A stretch of 64,000 nucleotides of DNA from Streptomyces sp. NBC_00341 (GCF_041435055.1 NZ_CP108002.1:7192001-7256000); one strand, 5' to 3'; numbered from the stretch's first letter, positions 1-9,143 are shown. The notes: generated by a model not told the origin, from the sequence alone. Made by a program: numbers and translations.

Positions 1-2
1 TC

Positions 3-560
3 GCGGGCCCGGACACACGCGCCGAACCCGCCCCCGTGAGCGACGGGGGCAGCTTCGCGGGCATCCGCTTCGCCCCCGGCACGGCTCCCGCCCTGCTCGG
101 CGTACCGGCGCACGAACTGCGCGACCGCCGGATCGCGCTGGCCGGGCTGTGGCCGGCCGCGGAGGTCCGCGAGCTCACCGAGCGGGTCGCGGAGGCCGCG
201 GAGCCGGCCGCGGCCCTGGAGGAGATCGCCCTGCGCCGGGCGGCAGACACCGCGCCCCCGGACCCGGTGATGACCTACGTCGCCGCGCAGCTGGACGCCG
301 GCCGGTCCGTCGCGAACACGGCACGGGCGGCCGGTCTCGGCGCACGCCAGCTGCACCGCCGCTCCCTGGCGGCCTTCGGATACGGCCCCAAGACGCTCGC
401 CCGGGTCCTGCGCCTCCAGCGCGCGCTGGCCCTCGTACGGTCCGGAACGCCGTACGCCGATGCCGCGCTCGCGGCGGGCTGCGCCGACCAGGCGCATCTC
501 GCCCGGGAGATGCGCGAACTGGCCGGCACCACCCTGACCGGGTACCTCGCCGCCTCCTAG
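3..560 (+). CDS. AraC-family transcriptional regulator (5' end outside window)
   Basis: The reading frame is open to the left edge, so the true start lies upstream; a GTG at 36 is in frame but sits inside conserved-looking sequence. The C-terminal half is an AraC-type double helix-turn-helix: a first helix around [11 protein letters not shown], then [18 protein letters not shown], then the second motif around [18 protein letters not shown]. The N-terminal part ([18 protein letters not shown]) resembles the ligand-sensing region of small actinobacterial AraC regulators. It converges on the VOC gene, overlapping its end by 4 bp. Target genes cannot be inferred from what is visible. Confidence 0.8.
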   Translation, partial: AGPDTRAEPAPVSDGGSFAGIRFAPGTAPALLGVPAHELRDRRIALAGLWPAAEVRELTERVAEAAEPAAALEEIALRRAADTAPPDPVMTYVAAQLDAGRSVANTARAAGLGARQLHRRSLAAFGYGPKTLARVLRLQRALALVRSGTPYADAALAAGCADQAHLAREMRELAGTTLTGYLAAS

Positions 561-949
561 GAAGTGGCGGCGAACAGCGACACCGCGCAGCCGTCCGGAT
601 CGAGGACGACGGCGTACCGCTGCCCCCACACCGCGTCCCACGGCTTCAGGTGCCCAGGGTGGCCGGCGGCGGTCAGCTCCGCGTAGACGGCGTCGACCTC
701 CGCCGGGCTGTCGCAGAGGAAGGCGAGACCGAGGCGCTCACCGCCCTTCGTCCCGGACCACTCGGGGTCGAAGGAGCGGACGACGTCCTCGGTGTCCCAC
801 AGCAGCCGCTGTCCGCCCGGGAGCGTCACTTCGACATGGGGTGCGGATTCCGCGTCTGCGGGGATGTCGAGGCCGAGCCGCCGGTAGAAGGCGAGCGATG
901 CGGGCAGGTCCGCGGTGGTGACGCTGATCGCGTCGAGTCGTGGAGTCAT
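557..949 (-). CDS. VOC-superfamily (glyoxalase/bleomycin-resistance type) protein
   Basis: 130 aa, with the start chosen at the ATG giving [26 protein letters not shown], the classic beginning of a single vicinal-oxygen-chelate module. The end pattern ([16 protein letters not shown]) supplies the terminal strand with a D-P-D/E-G motif. VOC proteins bind a metal and act as glyoxalases, dioxygenases, epimerases or antibiotic-binding proteins; nothing here fixes the substrate. It lies 62 bp downstream of the 3-hydroxyacyl-CoA dehydrogenase gene on the same strand, so it may be cotranscribed. A longer reading frame reaches 1021 but its extra N-terminus is not VOC-like. Confidence 0.8.
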   Translation of the reverse strand: MTPRLDAISVTTADLPASLAFYRRLGLDIPADAESAPHVEVTLPGGQRLLWDTEDVVRSFDPEWSGTKGGERLGLAFLCDSPAEVDAVYAELTAAGHPGHLKPWDAVWGQRYAVVLDPDGCAVSLFAATS

Positions 950-1011
950 GGTCCGACCGTAGGCCGGGCGCCCGCCGGAGGTCTTGTACGAATCGGTCCT
1001 GCCCGGCCCCT

Positions 1012-2550
1012 TCAGAGGCACTGCTCCGGGGAGGTGCCCGGGTCCGTCAGGGCCAGGCCGAGCCCGGCGCGTTCGGTGACCCAGCGGGTCGGGCGGTGGC
1101 GCGGGTCGCCGGTCGTCGCGTACAGGGCCCGGTGCAGCTCCAGCATCCGGGCCGCGCCGATCCGGTCGCCCCAGGCGAGCGGCCCGACCGGGTAGCCGAG
1201 ACCGGTGGTGACGGCCGGATCGATATCGGCCGGGGCCGCCAGCGCGCGCTCCGCGATGGACGCCGAGACCGACACGATGGAGGCGAGCAGCCGCTGCGCG
1301 ACCGTGCCCGCGGTGTCCCGCACCACGGAGACCGCGAACGGCTCGCCGTCCGCCGCCCGTGCCAGTACCGCGCGGGCGTCCCGCGCGGCCGCCGGTTCCG
1401 CGGCGGGGGTCACCGCGAGTACCCGGCGGCGCCCGGCGGCGGGCAGCGGATCCACACCGAAGGTGCGTCCGGCGGGCAGCCGGTGCGCGGCCACCGCAGA
1501 GGCGACCGTGGTGCCCCAGACCGGGACCAGCACCAGCGCCCCGGCCGACGGCCGCGGCCCCGGCTCGACCGTGGCGCCCGCGCCGCTCAGCGCCTCGCGC
1601 AGCGCGGCGGCTTCCCGGTCCTCGTGCGCGGCGGCGAAGACGTGCACCGGGCGGTCCGCGTCGCCGGTGACCGGCGCCTCAACGGTCGGGGCGGGTGCCT
1701 CGGAGCCGTACGCGAACCAGCCTCTGCCGGTCTTGCGGCCGAGCAGCCCGGCGGTCACCCGGTTCGGGGTCAGGTAGGAGGGGCGCAGCCGGTCCTCGTG
1801 CCGGAAGCCCTCCCAGATCGAGTCGATGACGGCGGCGGTCACATCGAGTCCGGTGAGGTCCATCAGCTCGAACGGGCCCATCCGCAGGCCGAGTACGTCC
1901 CGGGCGATCCGGTCGATGCCCGCCGGGTCGCTGACGTTCTCCTCCAGCAGCGCGAGCGCCTCCGTCACGAGTCCGCGCCCGGCGTGGTTGATCAGGAAGC
2001 CGGGGGTGTCGGCGACCGTGACCGCGCGGTGGCCGCAGCTCTCCACGAGCTCCGTCAGCAGCGGCGGGATATCGGGCCTGGTGGCCGCGCCGGGCACGAC
2101 CTCGACGATCCGCATCAGCGGCACCGGGTTGAAGAAGTGCAGCCCGGCCAGCCGGGCCGGGTCCTTCAGCGTGGCGGCGATCCGGGTCACGGACAGCGAG
2201 GACGTGTTGGTCGCGAAGACGGCGGAGCCGGGCAGCGCCCGCTCCAGCCTGCCGAAGACCTCCGCCTTGGTGGCGAGGTCCTCCCGTACGGCCTCGATGA
2301 CCAGCTCGACCTCCGGGCCCGCTGCCCACGGGTCCTCCAGCGGGACGAGACGTGCCACGGCGGACGTCGCGTCGTCGGCGGTCATCCGGCCCTTCTGCAC
2401 GGCGCGCTCCAGCATGGAACGTACGAAGTGGGCCGCCTCCGTCACCGCCTCCGTCCGTACGTCGCACAGCTCGACGGTGTGTCCGGCCACGGCTGCCCAC
2501 TGGGCGATGCCGCGGCCCATGGCTCCGGCTCCGACGATCCTGATACGCAT
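1012..2550 (-). CDS. 3-hydroxyacyl-CoA dehydrogenase, tandem C-terminal domains
   Basis: 512 aa. It starts directly with a Rossmann nucleotide-binding motif (MRIRIVGAGAMGRGIAQWAA), so ATG 2550 was preferred to the longer frame beginning at 2658. The family signature GLHFFNPVPLMRIVEVV and the C-terminal domain (PGFLINHAGRGLVTEAL to GPFELMDLTGLD) follow. A second, diverged Rossmann-like stretch and a second C-terminal domain (VAQRLLASIVSVSASIAERAL to YPVGPLAWGD) complete the protein, as in PaaH/FadB2-like enzymes of phenylacetate or fatty-acid degradation. It oxidises (S)-3-hydroxyacyl-CoA with NAD+. The thiolase for the next step is encoded at 3647, beyond the divergent LysR gene. The physiological acyl-CoA is unknown. 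Confidence 0.88.
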   Translation of the reverse strand: MRIRIVGAGAMGRGIAQWAAVAGHTVELCDVRTEAVTEAAHFVRSMLERAVQKGRMTADDATSAVARLVPLEDPWAAGPEVELVIEAVREDLATKAEVFGRLERALPGSAVFATNTSSLSVTRIAATLKDPARLAGLHFFNPVPLMRIVEVVPGAATRPDIPPLLTELVESCGHRAVTVADTPGFLINHAGRGLVTEALALLEENVSDPAGIDRIARDVLGLRMGPFELMDLTGLDVTAAVIDSIWEGFRHEDRLRPSYLTPNRVTAGLLGRKTGRGWFAYGSEAPAPTVEAPVTGDADRPVHVFAAAHEDREAAALREALSGAGATVEPGPRPSAGALVLVPVWGTTVASAVAAHRLPAGRTFGVDPLPAAGRRRVLAVTPAAEPAAARDARAVLARAADGEPFAVSVVRDTAGTVAQRLLASIVSVSASIAERALAAPADIDPAVTTGLGYPVGPLAWGDRIGAARMLELHRALYATTGDPRHRPTRWVTERAGLGLALTDPGTSPEQCL

Positions 2551-2653
2551 GGCGGTCACGGTCCTCTCGGGGTGGGGACAGGCGGATCGATCCGGTGGTT
2601 CCCGCGGATCTTCGTGGGGCCCGCGCGTACGTCGCCGCCCCACCGTGTCAGCG

Positions 2654-2715
2654 GCCATTGATCAGTGTCCAATACCAAATTAAGGTCGGATCGAGACGAC
2701 TTATTGATCAATGGC
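2654..2715. promoter_or_regulatory. Inverted repeat in LysR divergent promoter
   Basis: An 11-bp arm GCCATTGATCA (2654-2664) is repeated perfectly as its reverse complement TGATCAATGGC (2705-2715) with 40 bp between. The right arm overlaps a self-complementary ATTGATCAAT (2703-2712). The region is much AT-richer than its surroundings and lies between the divergent dehydrogenase and LysR starts, where a LysR regulator normally binds. Role inferred from position and symmetry. Confidence 0.5.
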
Positions 2716-2735
2716 GGCCGAGACAAGGGGCGGGC

Positions 2736-3671
2736 ATGGAACTGCGCCATCTGTCCGCGTTTGTCGCCGTGGCCGAGGAACTGCACTTCGGCCGGGCCGC
2801 CAAGCGGCTGCAGATGGCCCAGCCGCCGCTGAGCCAGCAGATCCGGCGACTGGAGAAGGAGCTGGGCGTCCAGCTCTTCGAGCGCAACACCCGTTCGGTC
2901 CGGCTCACCGGCGCGGGGGAGTCGTTCCTCCAGCCGGTACGGACCGTGCTCGACGACCTCGACGTCGCGGTACGGGCCGCGAAGGCGGCGGGACGCGGCG
3001 AGTACGGCCGGGTCGGCATCGGCTTCGCGGGCGCCTCCAGCCACGAGACGCTGCCCCGGCTGACCCGGGCGGTGCGCGCCGCCCACCCGGGCATCGAGCT
3101 GGTGATGACGGGCCAGACCTACGCCAACGTCGCCCTGGCGAGGGTCGCGGACGGATCGCTTGACCTGGGGTTCGTACGGCTGCCGGTGACGCAGCCGGGC
3201 GTGGCCCACCGGGTGATCGACGAGGAGGAACTGGTCTGCGCGCTCCCGTCCGACCACCCGCTCGCCGCCCGGGACAGCGTCTGTATCGAGGCCCTGGCCG
3301 GGGAGCCGTTCGTCTCGTTCCCCGCCAACACCGGCTCCACCGTGCGCGACGCGATGGTCGGCGCCTGCGAGTCCGCCGGGTTCAACCCCAGGGTGGTACA
3401 GGAGGCCCCCGACTCGTACACGATCATGGCGCTGGTCGCCGCGGGGGTCGGGGTGACCCTCACCGTCACCTCCGTCCAGCACATCCAGCAGAACGGCCTC
3501 GTCTACCGCCCGCTCGCCGGTCCGCCCATCCGCCGTCAGGCGGCCCTGGCCTGGCGGGCCGACAACCCGTCCGCCGCCCTGCGCGCGGTACTCGCCGTCG
3601 CGCGGGACGCCCTGCCCACGCCGTCCCCTCCTCGAAAGGTCCCGCCGTGCCCGACCGAAACGATGTCGTGA
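2736..3671 (+). CDS. LysR-family transcriptional regulator
   Basis: 311 aa. The start is the ATG that opens MELRHLSAFVAVAEELHFGR, the standard LysR N-terminus. Winged helix-turn-helix at about residues 1-60 (AAKRLQMAQPPLSQQIRRLEKELG), then a linker helix and a periplasmic-binding-like effector domain (VGIGFAGASSHETLPRLTRAVR onward), similar in style to BenM/CatM regulators of aromatic catabolism. It is divergent from the 3-hydroxyacyl-CoA dehydrogenase gene and its 3' end overlaps the thiolase start by 25 bp, so it probably regulates both. The effector is likely a pathway acid or CoA-related metabolite, but the sequence does not say which. Confidence 0.9.
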   Translation: MELRHLSAFVAVAEELHFGRAAKRLQMAQPPLSQQIRRLEKELGVQLFERNTRSVRLTGAGESFLQPVRTVLDDLDVAVRAAKAAGRGEYGRVGIGFAGASSHETLPRLTRAVRAAHPGIELVMTGQTYANVALARVADGSLDLGFVRLPVTQPGVAHRVIDEEELVCALPSDHPLAARDSVCIEALAGEPFVSFPANTGSTVRDAMVGACESAGFNPRVVQEAPDSYTIMALVAAGVGVTLTVTSVQHIQQNGLVYRPLAGPPIRRQAALAWRADNPSAALRAVLAVARDALPTPSPPRKVPPCPTETMS

Positions 3672-4873
3672 TCTGCGAACCGCTGCGCACCCCCATCGGC
3701 CGCTTCGGCGGAGCGCTCGCGGGGCAGTCACCGGCCTCCCTCGCCGCGCTCGTCATCGCCGAGGTCGTCGCCCGCACCGGAATCGACCCGGACCGGGTCG
3801 ACGAGGTGATCCTCGGGAGCGCCTACCCGTCCGCAGACGCCCCTGCCATCGGCCGGGTCGCCGCGCTCGACGCCGGGCTCCCGCAGTCCGTCACCGGCAC
3901 CCAGATCGACCGCCGTTGCGGCTCCGGACTACAGGCGGTCCTCGACGCCGCGATGCAGATCAGGGCCGGCTTCAGCGAGGTGGTGATCGCGGGCGGCGTC
4001 GACGTGATGAGCGCGGCCCCCTACTACACGCACGACGGCCGCTGGGGCATCAAGGGCCCCGGCCTCCAGCTCCACGACTCGCTCGCCCGGGGCAGGGTCA
4101 CCGCGGGCGGCGTCAACCACCCGGTGCCCGGCGGCATGATCGAGACCGCCGAGAACCTCCGCCGGGAGTACGGCATCAGCCGCGCGGACCAGGACGCCCT
4201 GGCCCTGCGCTCGCAGCAGCGCGCGGCCCGTGCCGCCGCCGAAGGGCGGTACGAGGCGGAGACCGTCCCCGTCACCGTACGTACCCGCAAGAGCGACACG
4301 GTCGTCACCGCCGACGAGCACCCGCGCCCCGACACCACCGCCGAGCAACTAGCCGGGCTCCGCCCGATCATGGGCAAGGCCGACCCGGCGGCCACCGTCA
4401 CCGCGGGCAACGCCAGCGGCCAGAACGACGCGGCCGCCGCCTGCCTGGTGACCAGTGCCGCCACGGCGGAACGGCTCGGCCTCACCCCGCTCGTCCGGCT
4501 GGTCTCCTTCGCCCGTGCCGGGGTACCGGCGGCCACCATGGGCATCGGCCCCGTCCCCGCCACCCGCACGGCGCTCGCCCGCGCCGGGCTCACCCTCGCC
4601 GATCTGGACCTGATCGAGCTCAACGAGGCCTTCGCCGCACAGGTGCTGGCCTGCACCCGCGAACTGGGGCTCGGCGAGAAGGACCACGAGGAGCGGATCA
4701 ACGTGAACGGCTCCGGCATCTCGCTCGGCCACCCGGTCGGCGCGACCGGCGCCCGCCTCCTCGCCACCCTCACCAGGGAACTGCACCGCCGCGAGGCCCG
4801 GTTCGGCCTGGAGACCATGTGCATCGGCGGCGGACAGGGCCTGGCGGCGGTCTTCGAACGCATCGCGGCCTGA
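3647..4873 (+). CDS. Thiolase (acetyl-CoA C-acyltransferase family)
   Basis: 408 aa from GTG 3647, preceded by GAAAGG. All thiolase active-site residues are visible: nucleophilic Cys about residue 91 (RRCGSGLQAV), His about 362 (GISLGHPVGATGAR) and Cys about 392 (TMCIGGGQGLA). The family condenses or thiolytically cleaves 3-ketoacyl-CoA in the cytoplasm. Overlap with the LysR gene suggests cotranscription with its regulator, and with the dehydrogenase it makes a two-step 3-hydroxyacyl-CoA to acetyl-CoA module. Motifs alone do not separate beta-ketoadipyl-CoA thiolase from degradative acetyl-CoA acyltransferase. It converges on nanT with no obvious terminator. Confidence 0.9.
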   Translation: MPDRNDVVICEPLRTPIGRFGGALAGQSPASLAALVIAEVVARTGIDPDRVDEVILGSAYPSADAPAIGRVAALDAGLPQSVTGTQIDRRCGSGLQAVLDAAMQIRAGFSEVVIAGGVDVMSAAPYYTHDGRWGIKGPGLQLHDSLARGRVTAGGVNHPVPGGMIETAENLRREYGISRADQDALALRSQQRAARAAAEGRYEAETVPVTVRTRKSDTVVTADEHPRPDTTAEQLAGLRPIMGKADPAATVTAGNASGQNDAAAACLVTSAATAERLGLTPLVRLVSFARAGVPAATMGIGPVPATRTALARAGLTLADLDLIELNEAFAAQVLACTRELGLGEKDHEERINVNGSGISLGHPVGATGARLLATLTRELHRREARFGLETMCIGGGQGLAAVFERIAA

Positions 4874-4983
4874 GCGGCTGCCCACACCCCGGCCGCACCA
4901 CCGCGGCTCCGTCTCCGTGCCGCGTGCGGCCCCTTGAGCAGGCGATCACGCGCAACGAGCAGTCGGTCCACCAGCGTCTCGCA

Positions 4984-6438
4984 CTACCGCTCGACCTTCA
5001 CGGGCGTCTGCGCCGTCTCCGCCGCCAGGTGGTCCGGCGCGGAGTCCGGGTCCGTCAGCCGGTTCAGTCGGGCCGGTACGTCGAAGCCGACCAGCAGCAC
5101 CACGATCACCGTGCCCGCGAACGTCAGCACCGCCAGTGCCTGGCCCAGGTCCATGCCGGAGGCGAGGTGGGCGCCCAGGACCGGGGCGACGGCGCCGCCG
5201 AGGGCGCCCACGTTGTAGGTGAAGCCCAGTGCGGCGCCCCGGCTCGCCGTCGGGAAGTGGCCGCCGATGTAGCGCGGCAGCAGTCCGGAGATGCCGAAGC
5301 TCGTCGCCTGGAGGAGGAAGAGCAGCATGCCGAGCAGCAGCAGGTTGTTGTGCACGGCGAACACCGGATAGACGAAGGCGAGCGAGGCCAGCAGGGTCAG
5401 CGCGTACGCCTTCTTCGTCCCGATCCGGTCGCCCAGGAAGCCCGCCGCCCAGCAGCCCGCCATGGTGCCGAAGCCCGCGAAGTACAGGACGTCGGTGACC
5501 TGGTCCGTGGTGTAGCCCAGCTCGGTCTTCAGATACGTCGGCAGCAGCGCCTGGATCGGCCACGAGTACAGGAACGCGAAGAACAGCGTGACGATCATCG
5601 ACAGGTACAGCACCCAGCTCCGCTTCCCGCCCAGCTGCACGGCGAACGCCGCGAGTGAGAGACCGGCGACCACCGAGAGCACCGGCACCATTCCGGCGCC
5701 GCCGGGTGTGAAGACGAGGAACAGCGAGACGGTGGCGACGACGACCAGCACCGTGTTGGCGGCCGACCGGGCGCGGGTGGCGAACAGCGGCGCGAACGGA
5801 TTGGGCTTGGCGCCCTTCTCCGCGACGGACTCCGTCCACTCCTCGGCCTCCGGCAGCGAGCGGCGCATCCACAGCGCGATGGCGATCGGGATGAGCCCCA
5901 GGTAGAACATCCAGCGCCAGCCGAGCGAGGGGACCACCCAGTTGTAGACCTGGGCGGCGAGCACGGAGCCGACCGAGAAGCCGGAGATCAGGAAGCCGCT
6001 GGCCCGGCTGCGCATCCCGGCGGGCCAGCTCTCCATGACGTACGTGGAACTGGCACTGTACTCACCGGCCATGCCCATGCCGATGGCCAGCCGGGCGGCG
6101 AACAGGCTGTGGTAGTTCCAGGCGAACCCGCAGGCGAACGTTCCCACCGAGTACAGCAGGATGCTCAGCACCATGGAGAGCTTGCGGCCGTACCGGTCAC
6201 CGATGGCGCCGAGAACCGCCCCGCCCAGCCAGCGGGTGATGAACGCGCCGGAGATCAGGCTGGCCGCCTGCACCGTGCTCAGGCCGAACTCGTCACTGAT
6301 CTCCGTCAGCACGAGGGTGATCAGCACGAAGTCGAAGCCGTCCAGGACGTAGCCGATCCAGGCGGCGAAGAACGACTTCCACTGGGTGCGGCTGACCTGG
6401 CGGTACCAGGGGAGCGTGGGGGGTGATGTGGTCTGCAC
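4984..6438 (-). CDS. nanT: Sialic acid MFS transporter, NanT type
   Basis: 484 aa from GTG 6438, with GGAG five bases upstream. The sequence follows E. coli NanT closely from memory: PWYRQVSRTQWKSFFAAWIG, GYVLDGFDFVLITLVLTE, QAASLISGAFITRWLGG, IGMGMAGEYSASSTYVMESW, FAFLYSWPIQALLPTYLKT and GFTYNVGALGGA all have counterparts there. NanT imports N-acetylneuraminate by proton symport and has more membrane segments than a normal 12-TM MFS protein; many hydrophobic segments are visible here, including extra central ones. It is last in the nanA-nanK-nanE-nanT operon, 73 bp after nanE. Substrate is inferred from family and context, both strong. Confidence 0.9.
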   Translation of the reverse strand: MQTTSPPTLPWYRQVSRTQWKSFFAAWIGYVLDGFDFVLITLVLTEISDEFGLSTVQAASLISGAFITRWLGGAVLGAIGDRYGRKLSMVLSILLYSVGTFACGFAWNYHSLFAARLAIGMGMAGEYSASSTYVMESWPAGMRSRASGFLISGFSVGSVLAAQVYNWVVPSLGWRWMFYLGLIPIAIALWMRRSLPEAEEWTESVAEKGAKPNPFAPLFATRARSAANTVLVVVATVSLFLVFTPGGAGMVPVLSVVAGLSLAAFAVQLGGKRSWVLYLSMIVTLFFAFLYSWPIQALLPTYLKTELGYTTDQVTDVLYFAGFGTMAGCWAAGFLGDRIGTKKAYALTLLASLAFVYPVFAVHNNLLLLGMLLFLLQATSFGISGLLPRYIGGHFPTASRGAALGFTYNVGALGGAVAPVLGAHLASGMDLGQALAVLTFAGTVIVVLLVGFDVPARLNRLTDPDSAPDHLAAETAQTPVKVER

Positions 6439-6511
6439 GGTGACTCCAGGATGCGGGACGGCGCTCTCCTTCGAACAGCCGCCCCGCGTGGTGGGGGGAG
6501 GGCCAATACAC

Positions 6512-7207
6512 CTAGGTCGTGGCGATGCCTGCGACGAAACGGGCGGTCAGGGCCGTGGGGGCGGTGATGGCGGTGCCGACGACGACGCTGTGCGCCCCGA
6601 GCCGCAGGGCCTCTGCCGCCTCCTCAGGGGTGTTGATCCGGCCCTCGGCGACGACCGGGACATCGATCGCGGCGGACAGTGCGGCCACCAGAGCGAGATC
6701 GGGGCCGGTCTGCTTCGGGGTGCCGGGCACGTAGCCGGAGAGGGTCGTGGAGACGAAGTCGGCTCCCTGCGCGGCCGCCGTGACGCCCTCCTCGAAGGTG
6801 GAGACGTCGGCCATCACCAGCGCGCCGGCCGCGTGGACCGCCTCGACGATGTCCGCGAACGCCGAGCCGTCGGGGCGCGGCCGGTCGGTGGCGTCCGCCG
6901 CGACGACGGCCGCACCCGCCTCGGCCACCGCCAGGGCGTGCCGGACGGTCGGCGTGATGTACACCCCGATGTCGCCGTCCTTCCAGAGCCCGATGACCGG
7001 CAGGTCGACGGCCTCGGTGATCGCGGCGACGACGGCCGGCTCGTTGGCCCGGATCGCCGCGCCGCCACCGGCGACGGCCGACAGCGCCAGGCGCACGAGG
7101 GTGGCGGTCTCCCGCATCGGGTCGCCGGGCGGGGCCTGGCAGGAGACGATCAGCCTGCCCCGAAGTGCTGCGGCGAGGTCCTGCGCGGCCAGGTTCTGAG
7201 CGGTCAT
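6512..7207 (-). CDS. nanE: N-acetylmannosamine-6-phosphate 2-epimerase
   Basis: 231 aa, a TIM-barrel of normal NanE length. Family patterns include LRGRLIVSCQAPPGDPM at the N-terminus, PVIGLWKDGD, VYITPT, the ADATDRPRPDG phosphate/sugar region, MADVSTFEEG, TTLSGY and VVAEGRINTPEEA near the C-terminus. It converts ManNAc-6-P to GlcNAc-6-P, the third step of sialic acid breakdown, feeding amino-sugar metabolism (NagA/NagB, not in this window). The start overlaps the nanK stop in an ATGA arrangement, implying translational coupling. Confidence 0.93.
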   Translation of the reverse strand: MTAQNLAAQDLAAALRGRLIVSCQAPPGDPMRETATLVRLALSAVAGGGAAIRANEPAVVAAITEAVDLPVIGLWKDGDIGVYITPTVRHALAVAEAGAAVVAADATDRPRPDGSAFADIVEAVHAAGALVMADVSTFEEGVTAAAQGADFVSTTLSGYVPGTPKQTGPDLALVAALSAAIDVPVVAEGRINTPEEAAEALRLGAHSVVVGTAITAPTALTARFVAGIATT

Positions 7208-8187
7208 CGGTGGGCTCCCGGGTGGTGGAGGGGAAGGGTGGTGGTCAGCGCGGCCGCTCCGAGCACGGCCGCGTCGTGGCCGAGGAGCGGCGCCCGGGGG
7301 ACGAGCCCGCGCAGCGGTTCCATCAGCTCCGAGACGAACGCGGCACGCAGGGCGTCCTCGTACAGCGGGCCGATCCTCGGGACGCCGCCGCCGACGACGA
7401 CCCGGTCGGGGCCGAAGGCGTTGGCGAGTCCGCCGAGCACCTGGCCCGCGGCGGCCGCGCCCGTGGTGATGGCGGACACGGCGGCCGGTTCGCCCTGCGC
7501 GGCCCGTAGGGCAACCGTCTCCAGCCGGTCCACCGGGGCGCCGGTCAGCCGCTCGTAGTGGGCGGCGATGCCGGGCCCGGAGGCGATGACCTCCAGGTGG
7601 CCGGTGGACCCGCAGGTGCAGGGCAGCCCGGCCGCCTCGGGGCTGGGCAGATGGCCGAGGTGCCCGGCGATGCCGGACGCGCCGTGCAGCATCCGCCCGT
7701 CGGCGGCGATCGCGCCGCCGACCCCGGTGCCGATGGCGGCGAAGAGCAGCGAACCGTGGTCCTGCCGTTCCGCGTTCAGCGCGGCGAGCTCCGGGCCGGC
7801 CGTGGCGCGTACGTCGTTGTCGCAGGCCACCGCGTACCCGGTACGGTCCGCGAGTCCGGCGCCCAGCGCGGTGCCGGCCCAGCCGGGGATGGAGTCGGTG
7901 GCGCTGGTGACCATGCCGGTGCGGGGGTCCACCACCCCGGCCGCCGCGATGCCGAGGAGCGCGGCGGCCCTACCGGGATCGACCTCGGCGGCTGCGGCGG
8001 CGAGCGCGTCGAGCACCGCCGCCGCACCGGCGCGGGCCGGGGTGGGGCGGCTGTACCGGGCCAGGACCGTGCCGTCGGCGCCGAGGAGCGCGGCGGCGAT
8101 CTTCGTACCGCCGAGGTCGAGGCCGACGACCGGCCGCCCGTCCGGCGCTGTCCGTACGTTCGCGGTCTGCGGTGCTGTCGTGGTCAT
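7204..8187 (-). CDS. nanK: ROK-family N-acetylmannosamine kinase
   Basis: 327 aa. The ATP-binding DLGGTKIAAALLG motif is at the N-terminus after a short extension, and IGTGVGGAIAADG and the ROK region GHLPSPEAAGLPCTCG follow. The usual zinc motif is C-x-C-G-x-x-G-C-x-E; here the third Cys is replaced by His (CTCGSTGHLE), which may still bind zinc. NanK phosphorylates ManNAc at O6 with ATP. Both ends overlap neighbours by 4 bp (nanA upstream, nanE downstream), so the three genes form one translationally coupled unit. Specificity is from context; the ROK fold alone would also fit glucokinase. Confidence 0.87.
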   Translation of the reverse strand: MTTTAPQTANVRTAPDGRPVVGLDLGGTKIAAALLGADGTVLARYSRPTPARAGAAAVLDALAAAAAEVDPGRAAALLGIAAAGVVDPRTGMVTSATDSIPGWAGTALGAGLADRTGYAVACDNDVRATAGPELAALNAERQDHGSLLFAAIGTGVGGAIAADGRMLHGASGIAGHLGHLPSPEAAGLPCTCGSTGHLEVIASGPGIAAHYERLTGAPVDRLETVALRAAQGEPAAVSAITTGAAAAGQVLGGLANAFGPDRVVVGGGVPRIGPLYEDALRAAFVSELMEPLRGLVPRAPLLGHDAAVLGAAALTTTLPLHHPGAHR

Positions 8188-9143
8188 CGGACCGGCGGCA
8201 GACCGGCGGCGCGCAGCAGCCCGGAGACCAGCGCGACGGATTCGGCGGACAGCTGGATCTGCGGGAACGCGGTGTCGCCGCAGTCGATGACGCCCAGCAG
8301 CTGGAGCGCCGACTTGAACGAGCCGAGCGCGGAGGAGCTGCGGCCCATGTCCGCCTCGGGACCGACGTCCACCATGGCGAACAGAGCGATGAGCCGCTCC
8401 TGCTCCTCGGCGGCCAGCGTCCAGTCCCCGGCCCGCGCGGCCTCGTAGAGCCGTACGTAGCCGGCCGGGTCCACGTTGCCGATGCCCGGGACGACGCCGT
8501 CGGCGCCGGCCAGCAGCGCCGCGTCCACGGTCAGCTCCGAACCGGTGAGGATGCTGAACCCGGGCACCGGGCCGTGCGCGCGGCCCTCGCGGCCACCGAG
8601 TTCGACGATGAGCCGGCGCAGCCCGCCCTCGTCGCCGCTGCTGTCCTTGAGCCCGGCCAGGGTGCCGTCCTCGGCGAGTTCACGGACCAGCGCGGCGGAC
8701 AGCTTGCTGTGCACGGCGACCGGGATGTCGTACGCGAAGAGCGGCAGGTCCACCTCGGCGCGCAGCCGGCGGAAGTGTCCGGCGATCTCCTTGCCGTGGG
8801 TGCGGGTGTAGAACGGCGCGGTCGCGACCAGGGCGTCGGCGCCGAGCCGGGCTGCGGACCTGGCGTGCTCGACGACCCGGGCCGTAGTGGTGTCGATGAC
8901 CCCGGCCAGCACGGGGACCCGCCCGTCGGTCGCGTTGACCACGGTCTCCAGGACCGTGGCGCGCTGCTCGTCGGTGAGGTAGGCGACCTCGCTGGTGGAC
9001 CCGAGCGCGAAGAGTCCGTGCACGCCCCCGCCGATGAGGTGCTCGACGAGCCGGGCCAGGGACGCGGTGTCGACCTCCCCGCGGGGGTCGAGCGGGGTGC
9101 AGACCGGCGGAACTACGCCGAGCAGGGGTGCGGTCAGAGACAT
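8184..9143 (-). CDS. nanA: N-acetylneuraminate lyase (DapA/NanA family)
   Basis: 319 aa TIM-barrel aldolase. Visible landmarks are the carboxylate-binding loop LFALGSTSE (usually G-S/T-T-G-E; here Ser replaces Gly), the Tyr of AYDIPVAVHSKL and the Schiff-base Lys in LAGLKDSSGD. NanA cleaves Neu5Ac to ManNAc and pyruvate. As the first gene of a nanA-nanK-nanE-nanT operon its role is well supported. A close paralogue is encoded at 21641. The promoter and 22-bp operator lie upstream at 9209-9267. A related DapA-family aldolase activity is possible but unlikely here. Confidence 0.88.
   Translation of the reverse strand: MSLTAPLLGVVPPVCTPLDPRGEVDTASLARLVEHLIGGGVHGLFALGSTSEVAYLTDEQRATVLETVVNATDGRVPVLAGVIDTTTARVVEHARSAARLGADALVATAPFYTRTHGKEIAGHFRRLRAEVDLPLFAYDIPVAVHSKLSAALVRELAEDGTLAGLKDSSGDEGGLRRLIVELGGREGRAHGPVPGFSILTGSELTVDAALLAGADGVVPGIGNVDPAGYVRLYEAARAGDWTLAAEEQERLIALFAMVDVGPEADMGRSSSALGSFKSALQLLGVIDCGDTAFPQIQLSAESVALVSGLLRAAGLPPVR

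Noticed and set aside
940..2661. Long plus-strand open frame opposite the 3-hydroxyacyl-CoA dehydrogenase gene
   Set aside because: Basic, low-complexity translation caused by high GC; the opposite strand encodes a clear enzyme with full motifs.
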